64,000 nucleotides of DNA from Arthrobacter sp. H35-D1. Its GTDB lineage: Bacteria; Actinomycetota; Actinomycetes; Actinomycetales; Micrococcaceae. Where the stretch lies: contig NZ_JASISP010000001.1 of assembly GCF_030063185.1 (NCBI RefSeq), positions 539,096-603,095 of the forward strand, in the 5' to 3' direction. The position numbers and the translations under genes were made by a program. Positions 61,781 through 64,000 of this stretch are shown piece by piece. Positions within the stretch are counted from its first letter, which is position 1. Each line of letters starts with the position of its first letter. The notes under the pieces were generated by a model. That model did not search any database. It was not told the DNA's origin and saw only the letters and a list, made by a program, of their open reading frames with translations.

Positions 61781-63199
61781 CTACCGCGTCGGAACCTGGC
61801 CAAGCCGGAAAAGGTGCTCGGGATCAAACTCTTGTGCCAGCAAGGTGAGCTTCTCCAGAACGGGAACGGTGTAGCTGGCGGAAAAGCCGGATTTTCCGGT
61901 GTTGGCCGAGAAATTGGACAGCGTTCCTCCGTATGCCCACACAGACATGCTTTCCACCAAGCGCAGCGAGTGTGCCGCGACGGCAGGCAACTCCTGCGGT
62001 GCGCCCGCGCCCACTGTGTGCAGGCCAAAGGCTGCTTCGCGGTGGCACAATGCGCTGGGGATTTCCGGCTCCTGGGCCAACGCTCCGCCGAGTTGCCTGA
62101 TTTCCACCATCAGCTGCGGCGAAGCGCTATCCGGCCCAGCCACCGCCAGCAGTGCATCGGCAGCCGCTGTGTCAAAACTCATGAGCAACGCAGATCCTTC
62201 GGCGGCCGGCAGGGCATCATCGGGATCCGCGTGGACAAGCCCGATCATGGAGGAAGGCATGGGCCCCACCGCATCCAAGAGAGGGGTTCCGGCAGCGCGC
62301 AACGGCGCAAGCCAACGGGCGCCGTCGTCCGGGTTTCCTGTGTAGACGTAACGGACGGCGATGGTGAACTTCCCCGCCAGCGGTTCAGGGACGCCGGGCA
62401 TGGGCGGGAGCTGCATGAACGCCACGGAGGTGGTGGCGACGTGGGGAAGAGCGGGGCACCATTGAGCCCACGCACGCAGTACCTTGGGTACGTCGGCGGC
62501 GGCAAAAAAGAGCGTGCCTGCGTAGATGAGCGGCAAAGGCAGCAGGTCAAATTCCATGCCTGTGATGATGCCCAATGAACCCTTGCCGCCGCGCAGCCCC
62601 CAGAAAAGGTCCGGCTCCGAATCCGCCGTGACATGGCGCAGCATGCCGTCTCCGGTCACCACGTCAAATGAGCGGACCTTGTCCGAAGCGGCACCGAATG
62701 TCCTGACCATGGGGCCAATTCCGCCGCCGCTGGTGTAGCCGGCCACGCTGACACCCGGTGCGGAACCGCAGAGCGTCGCCAGTCCCGGGCCTTCGCACTG
62801 GGAGAGGACGGTTTTCCACGTGACGCCCGCGCCCGTGCTTGCCGTGGCCGAGCCGTGTGGATCCCTCGATGTGGCCAGCGAACACTCGTCGAGCGAGCGG
62901 GTATGGATCAACAGTGCGCCGTCGAGGTCGCTGGCAATGCCGTGTCCGGTCGCCTGGACAGCCACCGCCAGGTTGTGGACGGCGGCAAACTTCACGCCCA
63001 CCACGACGTCCACGGCGGTGGCCGCTTCGAGGACCGCCGCGGGCCGGGTGGCAACTGCCGTGTTCCAAGGAGTGGCCAGAGCGACGTACGAGTTGCTGCC
63101 GGGTTCGTGCAGGGAGCCGGCAATGCTGTTTCGTAGCGCTGCAAAAGGAGCGGGTACTCCGGAGGCGGGCGATGGGGGTGGTGTGTGAATAGTTTCCAT
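61781..63199 (-). CDS. FAD-binding (PCMH/BBE-type) oxidoreductase
   Basis: Starting at ATG 63199 after AGAAGG, 472 residues. The FAD domain shows AVQATGHGIASD with the histidine used for covalent flavin attachment, and GSAPGVSVAGYTSGGGIGPM, where BBE enzymes have the second attachment cysteine; here it is serine or proline. The end FDPEHLFRLGQVP resembles the BBE C-terminus (NxxDPxxxFR). It oxidises an unknown alcohol or sugar with O2. It lies 58 bp before the Stealth gene on the same strand. Confidence 0.88.
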   Translation of the reverse strand: METIHTPPPSPASGVPAPFAALRNSIAGSLHEPGSNSYVALATPWNTAVATRPAAVLEAATAVDVVVGVKFAAVHNLAVAVQATGHGIASDLDGALLIHTRSLDECSLATSRDPHGSATASTGAGVTWKTVLSQCEGPGLATLCGSAPGVSVAGYTSGGGIGPMVRTFGAASDKVRSFDVVTGDGMLRHVTADSEPDLFWGLRGGKGSLGIITGMEFDLLPLPLIYAGTLFFAAADVPKVLRAWAQWCPALPHVATTSVAFMQLPPMPGVPEPLAGKFTIAVRYVYTGNPDDGARWLAPLRAAGTPLLDAVGPMPSSMIGLVHADPDDALPAAEGSALLMSFDTAAADALLAVAGPDSASPQLMVEIRQLGGALAQEPEIPSALCHREAAFGLHTVGAGAPQELPAVAAHSLRLVESMSVWAYGGTLSNFSANTGKSGFSASYTVPVLEKLTLLAQEFDPEHLFRLGQVPTR

Positions 63200-63318
63200 G
63201 GGGACCTTCTTGGCGAATCGCTGCACTGTGCATGTGGCCCCGGACGGCTTAGCTCAAGGATGCCACCACAGCGGCCGCATGGCTAGGTCTTTCACGGTGC
63301 GACGCTGGCAGCCACGAT

Positions 63319-63741
63319 TTAGCTGCTGCGCGAGCGGCGTTTGCGGTTGAACAGCAGCGCCACCGCAATGCCTGCGAGCCAAAAATCCTTCGCCATGGCT
63401 GTCCCCTCCGGCGTGGGTCGGAGGCTGTCAGGCTCCGTCATGCCGGGTGATTTGAGATAGGTGGCCAGCAAGCCACTGGAAAAGACGGCCAAGCCCATTC
63501 CTGCCATGCGGGTGGGGACGAAGGGTGCCAGAATGGTGCAGCCCAAGGCGATCTCGGAAAAGCTCAAGTAGTTGCCGAACTGTTCCGATTTCAGGTCCTC
63601 GAGCTGGGGGATCACCCGCTGCGCAGCACTCTGCAGGCCAGCAGCTTGATCCGGGGTCAAGTTGAGCTTGCCAATGCCCGAGTTGAGGATGAAGGCTCCG
63701 GAGACAAATCGAAGTGCTGCGTTGCCGATGCTGAATCCCAT
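63319..63741 (-). CDS. DoxX-like small membrane protein
   Basis: The 140-residue protein starts at ATG 63741 after GGAG. It has about four hydrophobic segments (LRFVSGAFILNSGIGKL at the start; LSFSEIALGCTILAPFV; GMGLAVFSSGLLATYL; FWLAGIAVALLF) and a basic C-terminus (RKRRSRSS). It looks like a DoxX-family membrane protein, a group of uncertain function linked to redox stress. The remaining 259 bp to the right edge show no gene. Confidence 0.78.
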   Translation of the reverse strand: MGFSIGNAALRFVSGAFILNSGIGKLNLTPDQAAGLQSAAQRVIPQLEDLKSEQFGNYLSFSEIALGCTILAPFVPTRMAGMGLAVFSSGLLATYLKSPGMTEPDSLRPTPEGTAMAKDFWLAGIAVALLFNRKRRSRSS

Positions 63742-64000
63742 GGTGAATCTCCTTGCATGCTCTAAAGGTAGTTGTGTTTCAGCCTAGGGTTGCCGGGCCC
63801 GTGTGGCTAGTACCCAGCGTCCGAGTCGTTGCCTGCAACCCTTGAACCCCTCATTAACCACCGACGGCCGGCCAATCGCCACGGGGGCTATTGGAATAAA
63901 AACCCCCCCCACCCATGCACCCCCCAGCGGGTTGTTCGGTCGGAAAAACTAGGGCGGCGCACACCCCTGGCGGACAAGGCCCCACTTGCGGAGGCACACG

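Noticed and set aside
1..64000. tRNA, rRNA, prophage or plasmid replication genes
   Set aside because: I looked for cloverleaf-like ends, integrases, phage structural genes and replication initiators and found none that I can support.

Overview
The window is high-GC bacterial DNA with dense, often start/stop-overlapping genes, GTG starts, an LAxTG-type (sortase E-like) cell-wall sorting signal, a CmtR-type metal sensor and a mycothiol-transferase-like DinB protein. Together these point to an actinobacterium, most likely an Arthrobacter-like member of the Micrococcaceae. That placement is inference from protein style; there is no rRNA or tRNA gene here to confirm it.

Layout. 1-6.8 kb: a TM0106-type nuclease/helicase running off the left edge, a TIGR01777-type SDR, a decayed pyridoxamine-phosphate-oxidase pseudogene and a DUF2855 protein. 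6.9-8.7 kb: a complete IS1182-family element. 9-15.5 kb: an MFS/LysR divergent pair, a DJ-1/PfpI protein, a zinc alcohol dehydrogenase and an MmyB-type regulator, with two long empty stretches. 15.6-17.7 kb: an IS1595 remnant beside a complete IS1634-family element. 18-22.5 kb: MFS transporter, PatB/MalY-type PLP enzyme, a small hypothetical and a secreted HNH nuclease lipoprotein. 22.7-34.0 kb: an eleven-gene tellurite/Ter stress operon. 34.2-35.4 kb: a CmtR-like sensor with a cation-efflux gene. 35.5-36.6 kb: adenine/adenosine deaminase. 36.7-55.9 kb: a large L-fucose and lactate catabolic block. 56-63.7 kb: DinB, MarR/MFS pair, glutathione-independent formaldehyde dehydrogenase, Stealth sugar-phosphate transferase, FAD oxidase and a DoxX-like protein.

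Two systems stand out. The Ter operon (minus strand, first gene at 34023) combines a DUF475/TerC membrane protein, four TerD paralogues, TelA and two unassigned proteins with a biosynthetic module: a CitE-like lyase, a PRTase-TRSP protein, a PRTase-Pelota (StiP) protein and a HAD phosphatase. This resembles the family of ter operons proposed to make a nucleoside-like metabolite. No ATP-grasp gene is seen in it.

The fucose block contains a complete non-phosphorylating route: surface-anchored and cytosolic GH29 fucosidases, an ABC importer, mutarotase, aldo/keto reductase (dehydrogenase), lactonase, L-fuconate dehydratase, SDR dehydrogenase and an FAH-family hydrolase. The route should end in pyruvate plus L-lactate. 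The adjacent lutABC operon would oxidise the lactate. A 15-bp dyad of the form AAACATC-S-GATGTTT occurs in front of the catabolic genes, the transporter, the secreted fucosidase and lutABC. This suggests one regulon, probably under the FadR-type regulator encoded at 47542-48213.
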